Position numbers and translations under genes: made by a program. This document shows positions 43,970 to 52,398 of a stretch of DNA of 64,000 nt, one piece after another. The stretch is from Actinoplanes palleronii (GTDB lineage: Bacteria; Actinomycetota; Actinomycetes; Mycobacteriales; Micromonosporaceae): assembly GCF_016862315.1 (NCBI RefSeq), contig NZ_BOMS01000092.1:44387-108386 (forward strand), written 5' to 3'. Numbering within the stretch: the first letter of the stretch is position 1; every line of letters begins with the position of its first letter. The notes beneath the pieces were generated by a model. The model was given only the letters and a program-made list of their open reading frames with translations. It was not told the DNA's origin and searched no databases.

Positions 43970-44596
43970 GTGTCGACAGGGGCTGAACGACCAGGCCAGA
44001 CCGTGATCCGGGGCCGGCGGCTGGAGCCGGACGCCCGGCGGGAGCAGATCCTGTCGGTGGCGGTCCGGCTGTTCGGCGAGCGCCCGTACCCGGAGGTCTC
44101 CACCACCGACGTGGCCCGCGACGCCGGGGTGGCCCGCGGCTTGGTCAACCACTACTTCGGTACGAAGAAGGAGCTCTACCTCGAAGTCGTCCGGGTGATG
44201 CTGACCGTGCCCGAGGTGGCCCTGGAACGCCTGCCGGTCGGCGACCCGCCGCAACGGGTGGACGCGATCGTCACCTGGTTCCTCGACGTGGTGTCCCGGC
44301 ACAGCACGTCCTGGCTGGCCGCGATCACGGCCGGCGGGATGGCCGGCGACAGCGACGTCGACCGGGTGATCACCGAGGCCGTCGACGTGGCGGCGGACAG
44401 CGTCCTGGCCGCGGTCGGCCTGGGCGACCGCCAGGACGAGGCCCTGCGCGGAATGGCCCGCGCCTATGTCGGAATGGCCACCTACACGGCCCGGGAGTGG
44501 CTGCAACGAAACGTGCTGACCCGTGACCAGGTGCACCTCTTGCTGACCACCACCCTGCTCGCCATCCTCGAAAAGGTCTTCCCCAAAGCCCTCTAA
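43970..44596 (+). CDS. TetR family regulator, divergent from the beta-oxidation operon
   Basis: A 208-residue TetR protein. The helix-turn-helix (ARREQILSVAVRLFGERPYPEVSTTDVARDAGVARGLVNHYFGTKKELY) spans about 20-68, followed by a ligand-binding domain. The GTG at 43970 gives a normal N-terminus; 40 further residues upstream are open but unlike the family. Its position suggests it represses the acyl-CoA dehydrogenase operon and responds to an acyl-CoA. It is followed directly by a tandem repeat. Confidence 0.87.
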   Translation: MSTGAERPGQTVIRGRRLEPDARREQILSVAVRLFGERPYPEVSTTDVARDAGVARGLVNHYFGTKKELYLEVVRVMLTVPEVALERLPVGDPPQRVDAIVTWFLDVVSRHSTSWLAAITAGGMAGDSDVDRVITEAVDVAADSVLAAVGLGDRQDEALRGMARAYVGMATYTAREWLQRNVLTRDQVHLLLTTTLLAILEKVFPKAL

Positions 44597-44609
44597 CCCA
44601 GCCCCCCGC

Positions 44610-44750
44610 CGCGGCTCAGCGACGCTTGCGTGTGAAGTTGTGGTGCGCTCCGCACCGAAAGTCCCCACGTCGCGGCTCAGCGGCGCTTGTGTGTGGAGTT
44701 GTGGTGCGCTCCGCGCCGAAAGTCCCCACGCTGCGGGTTAGTGGCGCTTG
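44610..44750. repeat. 61-bp tandem repeat, quasi-palindromic (second repeat family)
   Basis: Two full 61-bp units (44610-44670, 44671-44731) and the first part of a third (44732-44750) lie between the TetR stop and the end of the membrane-protein gene, the last reaching into its final codons. Each unit holds GGTGCGCTCCGC(A/G)CC, a small hairpin, inside wider imperfect arms GTGTGRAGTT / AAGTCCCCAC. A related copy is at 50045-50094. Confidence 0.85.
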
Positions 44751-46348
44751 ATTGCTCGGGGGGCCAGCGCGGTGGTGGTCAGGGCGAGAGCGGCCAGGAA
44801 GAGGCGGTCGGGGAGGGTCGAGGCGTTGGCCAGCAGGCCGAACAGGGTGTGGCCGACCACCGCACCCAGGGCCGCGCCGAGCAGGTGGGCCGGGGTCCAC
44901 GTCGGTGTGGCGGTCCAGCGGCGCAGGGCGTGACCGATTCCGGTCGCTACGAGGGCAGCGGCGGCCATCGGGAGCAGGGCCCAGGCGCCGTGGGTGAAGG
45001 ACGGCTGCTCGGCTCCGGCGAACGGGAAGATCAGTGCGAGGAACGCGAACGCGGCCCCGCCACTCCACCCGGCGACCACGGCGGGTGAGGGCGGCCGGCT
45101 GGCTGTCGGGGGTGTCTCGGGCGCTTTGAGGCACCTCTGGGGTCCAGCCGGCTCGTGTTGGCTGGCTGTCGGGGGTGTCTCGGGGGCTTTGAGGCACCGC
45201 TGGGGTCCAGCCGCCGGCTTGTGCTGCTGGTGACCCGCTGCCCCGCGCCGGCCGGGACTTCGGGGGAGGGCCGGGGCCGGTGCGGTGCGGCTGCCCCCGG
45301 GGGCCGGGTGGGCGGGTGTCGGGGGCGCGGGGCGGGTGGGCTCTGGTCGTACAAAATAGGCGGCGGTGGTGAGGAGCGACGCTGCCGTCAGGAAAAAGAC
45401 GGCCGCGAGGGGCGGCAGGGTGTAGTTCGGGTCCTCGACCGGTGGGATCGCGAGCCGCAGCAGCAGGGCGCCGAGCGCGGTGACGACGCCGGTGATGATC
45501 AGGCCGCCGCGGCGCAGGTAGGGCCGGCGGCCGTGGCCCGCGAAGATCAACTCGGTCAGGACGATCGGGACGGTGATGCTGAAGACCGGGTGATAGGCCA
45601 GGTTCAGCTCGGCGTAGGCGGTGTTCAGGCCGAACAGGCGCGGGGCCCAGTCGGCGGCGCCGTACAGATGAGGGCTGGTCAGGCCCTGCAGCACCAGCCC
45701 CTCCTCGATCACACCGTAGGCGGCCCCGAACAGCAGCAGGCTGGGGAACCCGCCACCGATCCGGCGCGTCACCTCCCGGATCAGCAGCGCGCCGCCGCCG
45801 TAGATCGGCAGGAAGATCAGTACGACCCAGGCCTGGCGCAGCGGCACGGTGCCCAGCGACAGTTCGGCGATCAGCGGGGCGAGCAGGACCAGCGTCCAGG
45901 CGGCGCCGCGGTGGCGGGGGCGGGTGTCGACCGGGACCGGCGCGTCGAAGGCGGACCGGACCGTCCGGGAGTTGACCGTGACCGCGAGGGCGATCAGCGT
46001 GACCAGTTGGACGGCCTGGACAGCGAGCAACCACGCCGGATACTCCGCTGTGACCAGCAGCCAGCCGATCACCGGCACGCCCAGTGCCGAGACGGTCCGG
46101 ATCCGGCGCAGGGCCCGAGGATCGCCGGTCCGTAACCGCCGGACGATCCGGAGGTAGAGCAGGGCGACGCAGAGCACGGTGGCCGGGCGGCTCCACAGTG
46201 TCCGGGCCAATCCGGCGGGGTCGGCGCCTGGGTGGTGAAGTCGCTGGTAGGCGAGGATCTGGTCGTGCAGCAGCAGGGTGAGCAGCGCGAAGAGCACGCT
46301 TGTCGCGAGGTTGGCCAGGACCAGGGTGACAACGGTCTTCTTCGTCAT
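44738..46348 (-). CDS. Multi-pass membrane protein, CPBP-like, with repeat-derived linker
   Basis: 536 residues. About eight to nine hydrophobic segments make up residues 1-345. They include GVIEEGL and HPVFSITVPIVLTELIF, which recall the EE and H motifs of CPBP-type intramembrane proteases, though the match is too loose to assign that activity. A Pro/Ala-rich linker (about 346-425) follows, then three or four more membrane segments. The linker contains two 21-residue tandem units sharing AGPQRCLKAPETPPTAS, which are translations of the dispersed hairpin repeat at 45097-45222. Function unknown. The gene is monocistronic. Confidence 0.65.
   Translation of the reverse strand: MTKKTVVTLVLANLATSVLFALLTLLLHDQILAYQRLHHPGADPAGLARTLWSRPATVLCVALLYLRIVRRLRTGDPRALRRIRTVSALGVPVIGWLLVTAEYPAWLLAVQAVQLVTLIALAVTVNSRTVRSAFDAPVPVDTRPRHRGAAWTLVLLAPLIAELSLGTVPLRQAWVVLIFLPIYGGGALLIREVTRRIGGGFPSLLLFGAAYGVIEEGLVLQGLTSPHLYGAADWAPRLFGLNTAYAELNLAYHPVFSITVPIVLTELIFAGHGRRPYLRRGGLIITGVVTALGALLLRLAIPPVEDPNYTLPPLAAVFFLTAASLLTTAAYFVRPEPTRPAPPTPAHPAPGGSRTAPAPALPRSPGRRGAAGHQQHKPAAGPQRCLKAPETPPTASQHEPAGPQRCLKAPETPPTASRPPSPAVVAGWSGGAAFAFLALIFPFAGAEQPSFTHGAWALLPMAAAALVATGIGHALRRWTATPTWTPAHLLGAALGAVVGHTLFGLLANASTLPDRLFLAALALTTTALAPRAIKRH
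45097..45212. repeat. Hairpin half of the dispersed repeat, two tandem copies inside a gene
   Basis: Copies at 45097-45149 and 45160-45212 with a 63-bp period. Each has the GGCTGG...GTGTCTC left arm and GAGGCACC...CCAGCC right arm, pairing partly through G-U wobble. Both lie within the membrane-protein reading frame, and the 63-bp period (21 codons) preserves it. The head block of the composite repeat is absent here. Confidence 0.8.
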
Positions 46349-46488
46349 GCCCTGACGGTAGGAATTCCCGGCGGTCGATTCCTCAGGCTGTGGAGGGGTC
46401 TTCGCTCTACGACTTCAGGATGAGGGCGGGCTGTCCGGAGGGGCGGGTTTCTGGGAGAGGGCGGCTTCTTCAGCCGGGGCGGGCTTCC

Positions 46489-47151
46489 TCAGGACGGGCG
46501 GGGGCGGACCACTCCCAGGTCGTAGGCGAGGACGACGGCCTGGACCCGGTCGCGGACGTCGAGTTTGCGCAGGACGGCGGAGACGTGGGTCTTCACGGTC
46601 GCCTCGGTGACGGTCATCCGCGTCGCGATCTCGGCGTTCGAGGCGCCCCGGGCCAGCAGCTCCAGGACCTCGCGCTCGCGGCCGGTGAGCCGGTCCAGCC
46701 GGGCGTCCGCGCCGGGCGGACTCAGGTCGGCGGCCACGAAACGGTCCAGCAGCCGTCGGGTCGCGGTCGGGGCGAGCAGCGCCTCGCCGCGGGCCACCAC
46801 CCGGATCGCCTCGGCCAGATCACCCGGGCGGACATCCTTGAGCAGGAAGCCGCTCGCCCCGGCCCGCAACGCGGCGTAGAGCGATTCGTCAAGGTCATAG
46901 GTGGTCAGCATGATCACCCGAGGCGCGTCCGGGGTTGCGGTGAGCCGGGCGGTCGCGGTCAGCCCGTCCATTCCAGGCATGCGTACGTCCATCAGCACGA
47001 CATCCGGCCGGCTCTGCGCCGCGAGTCGGAGAGCCTGCTCGCCGTCGCCGGCCTCACCGACCACCTCGAGGTCCTCCCGCGCCTCAATGATCATGCGAAA
47101 CCCGACCCTGACCAGCGCCTGATCATCAACGATCAGCACTCGTACGCTCAT
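46489..47151 (-). CDS. NarL/LuxR-type response regulator
   Basis: A 220-residue two-domain regulator. The receiver has acidic D9/D10, phospho-acceptor D55 (VLMDVRMPG), the switch TTYD and lysine in FLLKDV. The C-terminal LuxR helix-turn-helix (about 153-210) contains LTGREREVLELLARGASNAEIA and VTEATVKTHVSAVLRKL. The ATG at 47151 overlaps the stop of the upstream kinase gene (ATGA), so they form a two-component system. Target genes are unknown; the adjacent membrane-protein gene is a candidate by position. Confidence 0.93.
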   Translation of the reverse strand: MSVRVLIVDDQALVRVGFRMIIEAREDLEVVGEAGDGEQALRLAAQSRPDVVLMDVRMPGMDGLTATARLTATPDAPRVIMLTTYDLDESLYAALRAGASGFLLKDVRPGDLAEAIRVVARGEALLAPTATRRLLDRFVAADLSPPGADARLDRLTGREREVLELLARGASNAEIATRMTVTEATVKTHVSAVLRKLDVRDRVQAVVLAYDLGVVRPRPS

Positions 47152-48293
47152 ACCCGCCTCCCCGTCGGCGGGGGTTGCCAGGGTAGGTGGGCTCGGACCA
47201 GGAAGCCGCCGGTGGCGGGGTCCGGTGCGGCGGTGAGTGTGCCGCCGAGCAGGACCGCACGTTCCCGCATCCCGCGGATGCCGTTGCCGGTGCCGTTCGG
47301 GGAACCGCCCCGGCCGTCGTCGCGCACCTCGACCGTCACCTCCGAGGCGGTGACCCGGACCAGGACGTCCGCCTGCCGCGCGGCGGCGTGCCGGAGCGTG
47401 TTGGTCAGCGACTCCTGCACGATCCGGTAGGCGCTCAGTTGCACCCCGGCCGGTGGCTCGGCGGCACCGTCGCGGCGCAGCGTCACCGGGAGGCCGGCCG
47501 CGGTGAACGTCCCGACCAGCCGGTCGAGATCGGCCAGGGTCGGCTGCGGCGGGGCGTCGAACTGCCCCGGATCGGTCGGGGCCGGCCGGGGTGGGGGGCT
47601 CGGGGTGTCGGCTCGTACCGTACGGAGAAAAGACCGCAACTCGGCCAGGGCCTCGCGGCCGGCAGCCTCGGTGCGCCGGATCGCCTCGCGGGCCTTTCCC
47701 GGATCGATGTCGAAGACGTCGTCCGCGGCCGCGGCCTGGATCACCATCACCGACACCGTGTGGGACAGCACGTCGTGCAGTTCCCGGGCGATCCGGGCGC
47801 GCTCCTCGAGGACGGCCTGGCGCTGCTCGGCCTCGTGCCGGGCGCTGCGGGCCCGGCCCAGCGCGCCCCAGCTCCAGGCCAGCAGCGACGCCGCGAGCCA
47901 GGCCCCGGCCGGCGCCCACCGGCCCTGCAGCAGGGCCGGCCCGCAGACCGCCAGCACCGTCGCGGCCAGCGCCCACCGGCTCTCCCGCGCGGGCCGCGCC
48001 CAGGCGTAGGTGCACAGCACCACGAAGACCAGCCCCGGCCCGAGCGACGGCACCAGCAGCTGCAGGGCCGCGCTGCCGGCCAGCACCGCCGCGGTCACCC
48101 GCCGGGGCGCACGGTCCAGCCAGCCGAGCAGGGCGACCTGCCCGGCAGCCAGCGTCACGGCGAGGACCCGGCCGGGGACCGGAGGCAACCCGGCGGTGTC
48201 CAGCCAGAGAGCCGGCGCCACCAGGACCGCGCCCAGCAGGAGCAGGGCCCGGCGCCATTGCGGCGACAGGCGGGCCTGGTAGCCGTCCTCCAT
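47148..48293 (-). CDS. Two-component sensor histidine kinase (HisKA_3, NarX/DesK class)
   Basis: A 381-residue kinase with about five N-terminal membrane helices (17-145) and hardly any extracellular loops, so it likely senses a membrane-state signal. The phospho-accepting histidine is H173 in ARIARELHDVLSHTVSVM, and a short HATPase domain with VQESLTNTLRHA (N box) and DDGRGG (G1) follows. It is coupled to the response regulator downstream. An unusually proline-rich linker (PSPPPRPAPTDP) separates dimerisation and ATPase domains. Confidence 0.93.
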   Translation of the reverse strand: MEDGYQARLSPQWRRALLLLGAVLVAPALWLDTAGLPPVPGRVLAVTLAAGQVALLGWLDRAPRRVTAAVLAGSAALQLLVPSLGPGLVFVVLCTYAWARPARESRWALAATVLAVCGPALLQGRWAPAGAWLAASLLAWSWGALGRARSARHEAEQRQAVLEERARIARELHDVLSHTVSVMVIQAAAADDVFDIDPGKAREAIRRTEAAGREALAELRSFLRTVRADTPSPPPRPAPTDPGQFDAPPQPTLADLDRLVGTFTAAGLPVTLRRDGAAEPPAGVQLSAYRIVQESLTNTLRHAAARQADVLVRVTASEVTVEVRDDGRGGSPNGTGNGIRGMRERAVLLGGTLTAAPDPATGGFLVRAHLPWQPPPTGRRV

Positions 48294-48387
48294 ACTGACG
48301 GACCCTACCGCCGGGCCGGTCCGGCGAGATCACGGCATTTCCCGGGGCGATCCGGGGTAGTGGGCAGTTCGTCCGGACCACCCGCGG

Positions 48388-49740
48388 ATGCGGCTGATCG
48401 ACTTGGCGGGGGCGATGGAGTATCCGAGGGGTGTGCGGGCCGATGGGTTACCCGCCGTGCTGTCCGATCCTGATCGGCTCGCGGCGCTGGCTGCCAGCGG
48501 GCAGTTCGGCAGCGCACCGGAGCAGGTGTTCGACGACCTGACCCGGCTCGCCGTCTCGGTGACCGGCTGCGCCATCTCGGCGATCACCTTCGTCGGCACC
48601 GAGCGCACGTACTGGAAGTCCGTGCCGCACCTGGCCTACACCGGGCGGGAGACCTGGCAGAACGGTGTCGGGGAGAGCTTCTGCTACTTCCCGATCGGGA
48701 TGCACGGGCCGGTCATCGTCGACGACGCGGCCAACGACCCCCGGGTGAAGGGACACCAGGCGATCGAGCCGTGGGGCGTCGGCGCCTGGGCCGGCTTCCC
48801 GATCATGACGGCGGACGGGCATGCGGTCGGCACCATGTGCGTGATCGACACCAACCCGCGGCAGTGGCGGACCGACGAGCTGGAGACCCTGGCGATCCTG
48901 GCCCGGGCGGTGTCCAACGAGGTGAACCTGCGGATCGCGCTGGCCAACGCCCGTACCGCGCTGGACACCGCGCAGGAGGCGCTGGCCCGGACCGGCGAGC
49001 TGTCCCGCAGCCTGCAGGAGAGCCTGCTGCCCCCGGTGCTGCTGCCGCCGCCCGGGCTGGACGCCGCCGCGCGCTACCTGACCGCCACCGGGGACGCGTC
49101 GGTCGGCGGCGACTTCTACGACCTGTTCCAGGCCCGCGGCCCGTGGTGGAGCGCGGTGCTCGGCGACGTGTGCGGCAAGGGCACCGAGGCCGCCAAGGTG
49201 ACCGCGCTGGCCCGGTACACGCTGCGCGCCGACGCCGGGGAACACCTGTCGCCGGCGTCGGTCCTGCGCCGGCTGAACACCGCGATGCTGGCCCAGCGGG
49301 CACCCCGCTTCCTGACCGCCGTGCAGGCCACGTTCCGGGCCACCGCGGCCGGGCTGGCCGGACGGCTGTGCCTGGCCGGGCATCCGCCGGCGCTGATCCG
49401 CCGGGCCGACGGCCGGGTGCAGCCGGTGGGTGTGCCGGGGGTGCTGCTCGGGGTGGCCGAGACGGTCCGGGTGACGGACGTCCGGTTCCGGATGGCGCCC
49501 GGTGACCTGATGCTGCTCTACACCGACGGGGCGTGCGAGGCGAGGGCGGACCGGCGCGGTCCGGAACCGGGCAAGGCGATGTTCGACGAGGAGGCGCTGG
49601 CGCGGGCCCTGGCGGCCAGTCACGGCCTGGACGCGGCCGGCACCGTGGAACATCTGGCGGCGACGCTGAGCGCCTACCACCACGGCTGGCACAGCGACGA
49701 CGCCGCGCTCCTGGCGCTGCGGGTCCCACCCCACCCCTGA
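48388..49740 (+). CDS. GAF-SpoIIE (PP2C-type) serine phosphatase, second copy
   Basis: 450 residues: a GAF domain (about 45-185, including TYWKSVPHLAYTGRE and GTMCVID, the latter typical of phytochrome-like GAFs), a short coiled coil (about 186-220) and a SpoIIE/RsbU phosphatase domain (about 228-448) with GGDFYDLF, GDVCGKGTEAA and SDDAALLAL. It probably controls an anti-sigma/anti-anti-sigma switch; partners are not adjacent. The ATG at 48388 is used, with an ATG nine codons later as the alternative. It is divergent from the kinase gene. Confidence 0.87.
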   Translation: MRLIDLAGAMEYPRGVRADGLPAVLSDPDRLAALAASGQFGSAPEQVFDDLTRLAVSVTGCAISAITFVGTERTYWKSVPHLAYTGRETWQNGVGESFCYFPIGMHGPVIVDDAANDPRVKGHQAIEPWGVGAWAGFPIMTADGHAVGTMCVIDTNPRQWRTDELETLAILARAVSNEVNLRIALANARTALDTAQEALARTGELSRSLQESLLPPVLLPPPGLDAAARYLTATGDASVGGDFYDLFQARGPWWSAVLGDVCGKGTEAAKVTALARYTLRADAGEHLSPASVLRRLNTAMLAQRAPRFLTAVQATFRATAAGLAGRLCLAGHPPALIRRADGRVQPVGVPGVLLGVAETVRVTDVRFRMAPGDLMLLYTDGACEARADRRGPEPGKAMFDEEALARALAASHGLDAAGTVEHLAATLSAYHHGWHSDDAALLALRVPPHP

Positions 49741-49780
49741 CCCGGACCGCGGCGTCCCTATCGGTGACCGGCCGGCCATC

Positions 49781-49932
49781 GCTGCCTCGAGCCGCGGGAG
49801 GCAGCCCTCAGCGCCGGCGGGGAGTGGTGGGGCGCGACGTTCGCCGGCTCCCGAGGCCCGTGCCGCGGTTTCCGAGCCCGGCTGGTTCCTGGGGGTGTGT
49901 CAGCGGCCTGGATGCACCCCTGTGAGCCAGCC
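49781..49932 (+). repeat. Hairpin half of the dispersed repeat, one truncated and one full copy
   Basis: At 49781-49805, GCTGCCTC and GAGGCAGC form a small hairpin followed by CCCTCAGCGCC, matching the right side of copy a at 8806-8823. At 49880-49932 a full hairpin has arms 49880-49901 and 49911-49932 with several mismatches. No head block is present. Confidence 0.7.
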
Positions 49933-50044
49933 GGGGAACGGAGGCGCGGGGCGGTCCGGGGCGGTGGCGGTGTCGCGCGGGTCCAGGGGTGGAGCTTTCG
50001 GGGGCGGTGGGAGGCCGCGATCGTGTCCTGCGGAGGTTCTGCTG

Positions 50045-50094
50045 CTTGCGTGGGGAGTTTGGGTGCGGAGCGCGCCGTAACTTCACACGCTGCG
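50045..50094 (-). repeat. Single copy of the 61-bp quasi-palindromic repeat family
   Basis: Read as reverse complement it contains GCGTGTGAAGTT, GCGCGCTCCGCACC and CTCCCCACGC in the same order as the units at 44610-44731. Because the element is nearly palindromic it can also be aligned forward, so the orientation is uncertain. Confidence 0.65.
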
Positions 50095-50335
50095 GGGTGG
50101 GGGTGTCGTGACTTCGCGCGGGTGGGGGAGGGGCGTGCGGCGCCGGTGGAGGTCGGCGCCGCACGCGGCTTTTGCGGGGTGGTGATGTGGCGGTCGTGAC
50201 CCGCCACGGACGTCGCCCCGGAGGGCTTCGCGTTCTGGACGCGCCAGCGGCCAGCGAAGCCCGCAGGGGTCCCGGCGGGAGCGGCGATCTGTACCCCGGC
50301 GGACGCACGACATCATGAATTTGATCTTGATTGGG

Positions 50336-52294
50336 TCAGTGCTTGGTGCCTCCGGGGCCCATCGCGGTGAGGAACTTGTCGCGGAACGAGTTCATCGGCC
50401 AGACCGGAGCGTCCGGTGCCGGCTTGAGGCCGTCGGTCCAGCCCCAGTTGGCGATCCGGTCGAGCACCTTCGGGTCCTTGGCGACGATCGTGATCGGCAC
50501 GTCGTGGCTGGCGTTCTCGCCGGTCACCACGGGCGACGGCTGGTGGTCGCCGAGGAAGACCATGACCAGGTTGTCGTCGCCGTAGGTGGTGATCCAGTCG
50601 ACGAGGGTGGTGAGCGTGTACTGGATCGACTTGCCGTACTCCTGGCGGACCTTGGACGAGGCGGTCCAGATCTCCGCCTTGGTCGGCTGGTTGGCGACGA
50701 TCGCGTTGTAGACCGACCCGTCGCCGACCTGGTCCCAGGGCATGAACTCGGGGATCGGCGCCCACGGCGTGTGGCTGGAGACCAGCGGCATCTCGATGAA
50801 CAGCGGCCGGCGGCCGGCCTTCTGGTACTCGACCTGGCTGAACTGCTTCAGCGTGTACTGGTCGGGCATCGGCGCCCAGCTGAACTTGGGGCCGGCGTAC
50901 CCGAGGTTGCGGGAGTCCCACACCCGGTCGAAGCCGTAGAAGTTGCCCTCCGGCCAGGCCCGGGTGGCGCCCGGCATCACGCTGACGGTGTCCCAGCCGG
51001 CCGACTTGAACAGGCTCGGCAGGGTGAGCCGGCTGCTGGCGGTGAGGTTCCGGTACCGGCCCTGGTTGTTGATCCACAGGCCGGACATCGTGGTGGAGTG
51101 CGCCAGCCAGCTGCCGCCGCCGAACGTCGGCGAGGTGAGCCAGCCGCTGCGGGAGCTGAACCCGGCCGCCTTGAGCTTCGCGGTGCCGTTGGTCAGGACG
51201 GGGTCGACACCCTCGGCCAGGTACGGCGACTCGACCGCGTTCCGCCCGTAGCTCTCGACGAACGTGAGCATCACGTCCTTGCCGGTCAGCCCGGTCAGCA
51301 GCTGGTTGCCGGGGACGTTCTGGAACGCGTCGATCTTCACTTCGCGGTTGAACGCGGCCTCGTTCTTGATGCCGGCCCGGGCCTGCGCGGCGCGATCCCA
51401 GGCGTAGCTGACCGTGGTGCGGGCCGCCATCGGGACGTTCGGGAGCAGCGTGGGCAGGCCGAGCACCAGGGCCAGGGCCCAGGCGACGGTGATGCCGCCG
51501 GCGGTGAACGCGGACTTGCGGCGGTCCTCGGCGAGCAGCGCGGCGACCCGCAGGCTGGCCCAGGTGGTCAGGCCGAGCACCACGGTGACCAGCAGCACGA
51601 TGGCGGCGATCGCGCCGTACGCGCCGGCCGGTCCGTAGGACTCGTGCACGAAGTCGTAGGCGTCGTCGAAGAGCACCCAGTCGAGCACCGGGTCGAACGG
51701 CCGGGCGAGCACCTGGAAGAAGCCCATGTCCAGGCACTTCTCCAGGACCAGCCAGCCGAGCGTGACGCCGAACAGGGTGGCGAGCACGCGGCGGGGGCGG
51801 CGCGGCAGCACGATCAGCACGGCGATGCCGATGGCCGCCTCGATCGGGATCCGGGTGAAGTTGCCCAGGGTGAGCCGGCGCAGCACGTTCGGGAAGAGCA
51901 GCGCGGCGAAGACGATCAGGCAGGCGAGGGTGGTCAGGCTGCGGCTGACCGCGGTGTGCCGGAAGAAGCGGCGTACCCGGCCGGGCGGTTTCGGTCCGGA
52001 CCGCTCGGTCCCGGCCTCGGGGCCCTCCACGGCCTCGACGACGGTCACCTCGGTCGGGGTCTCGGTTTTTGGAGCGGCCGCGGCCGCTTCCGCACCAGGC
52101 TCGGTCGTCGCGGCGACCGGGGTCGCCGCAGCGGCCGGGGTCGCCTCGGCGACCGGGGCTGCCGGGGTCGCCTTGGAAGAGGCGGTCAGGGGCGCGGCGG
52201 GCGCTGCTTCAGCGGCGCCGCCGGGGGCGGGCGTCGCCGGCGAACCCGGCTCGTCGTCCGGGTTCTGCTGATCGGCAAGGTCTGTCTGTGACAC
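50336..52294 (-). CDS. Sulfatase/LtaS-like membrane-bound alkaline phosphatase superfamily protein
   Basis: 652 residues: an Ala/Pro-rich cytoplasmic tail of about 100 residues, about five membrane helices (roughly 118-290) and an extracellular sulfatase-fold domain. Metal and nucleophile positions resemble lipoteichoic acid synthase: E347 (TFVESYG), the hydroxyl cluster HSTTMSG (T401/T402) and D583-H584 (LGDHQPSP). LtaS-type enzymes transfer phosphoglycerol or phosphoethanolamine groups to cell-surface polymers; the true substrate here is unknown. It has a GTG start and is divergent from the 52399 gene across a 104-bp gap with a palindrome. Confidence 0.83.
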   Translation of the reverse strand: MSQTDLADQQNPDDEPGSPATPAPGGAAEAAPAAPLTASSKATPAAPVAEATPAAAATPVAATTEPGAEAAAAAPKTETPTEVTVVEAVEGPEAGTERSGPKPPGRVRRFFRHTAVSRSLTTLACLIVFAALLFPNVLRRLTLGNFTRIPIEAAIGIAVLIVLPRRPRRVLATLFGVTLGWLVLEKCLDMGFFQVLARPFDPVLDWVLFDDAYDFVHESYGPAGAYGAIAAIVLLVTVVLGLTTWASLRVAALLAEDRRKSAFTAGGITVAWALALVLGLPTLLPNVPMAARTTVSYAWDRAAQARAGIKNEAAFNREVKIDAFQNVPGNQLLTGLTGKDVMLTFVESYGRNAVESPYLAEGVDPVLTNGTAKLKAAGFSSRSGWLTSPTFGGGSWLAHSTTMSGLWINNQGRYRNLTASSRLTLPSLFKSAGWDTVSVMPGATRAWPEGNFYGFDRVWDSRNLGYAGPKFSWAPMPDQYTLKQFSQVEYQKAGRRPLFIEMPLVSSHTPWAPIPEFMPWDQVGDGSVYNAIVANQPTKAEIWTASSKVRQEYGKSIQYTLTTLVDWITTYGDDNLVMVFLGDHQPSPVVTGENASHDVPITIVAKDPKVLDRIANWGWTDGLKPAPDAPVWPMNSFRDKFLTAMGPGGTKH

Positions 52295-52366
52295 GTCTGT
52301 GGGAACGCGTGTCCGCCCCGGATGGTTCAGCGTCGTGACGAACTTGCTGATCTCCCGTACCCTGTT

Positions 52367-52382
52367 GATCTTCTTGAAGATC
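52367..52382. promoter_or_regulatory. Palindrome GATCTTC-TT-GAAGATC in a divergent gap
   Basis: Perfect 7-bp arms with a TT centre, ending 16 bp before the ATG at 52399 and between two divergent membrane-protein genes. It looks like an operator; no regulator gene is adjacent. Confidence 0.45.
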
Positions 52383-52398
52383 GACGGGAACGGGCACG

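Larger units (their letters stand above)
49741..50335. other. 595-bp intergenic region built largely of repeats
   Basis: Between the phosphatase gene and the sulfatase stop I see no credible coding frame. It holds a truncated and a full hairpin of the composite repeat (49781-49932), a copy of the 61-bp family (50045-50094), and GC-rich sequence without recognisable promoter or terminator signals. It is the largest non-coding stretch in the window. Confidence 0.6.

Noticed and set aside
45097..45222. Insertion of the repeat as a disrupting event making the membrane-protein gene a pseudogene
   Set aside because: The frame is uninterrupted through both copies, and membrane segments with coding-like composition continue on the far side.
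44597..45300. CRISPR-like array from the regularly spaced repeats
   Set aside because: The 61-bp and 63-bp units are contiguous tandem repeats with no variable spacers, and no cas genes are present.
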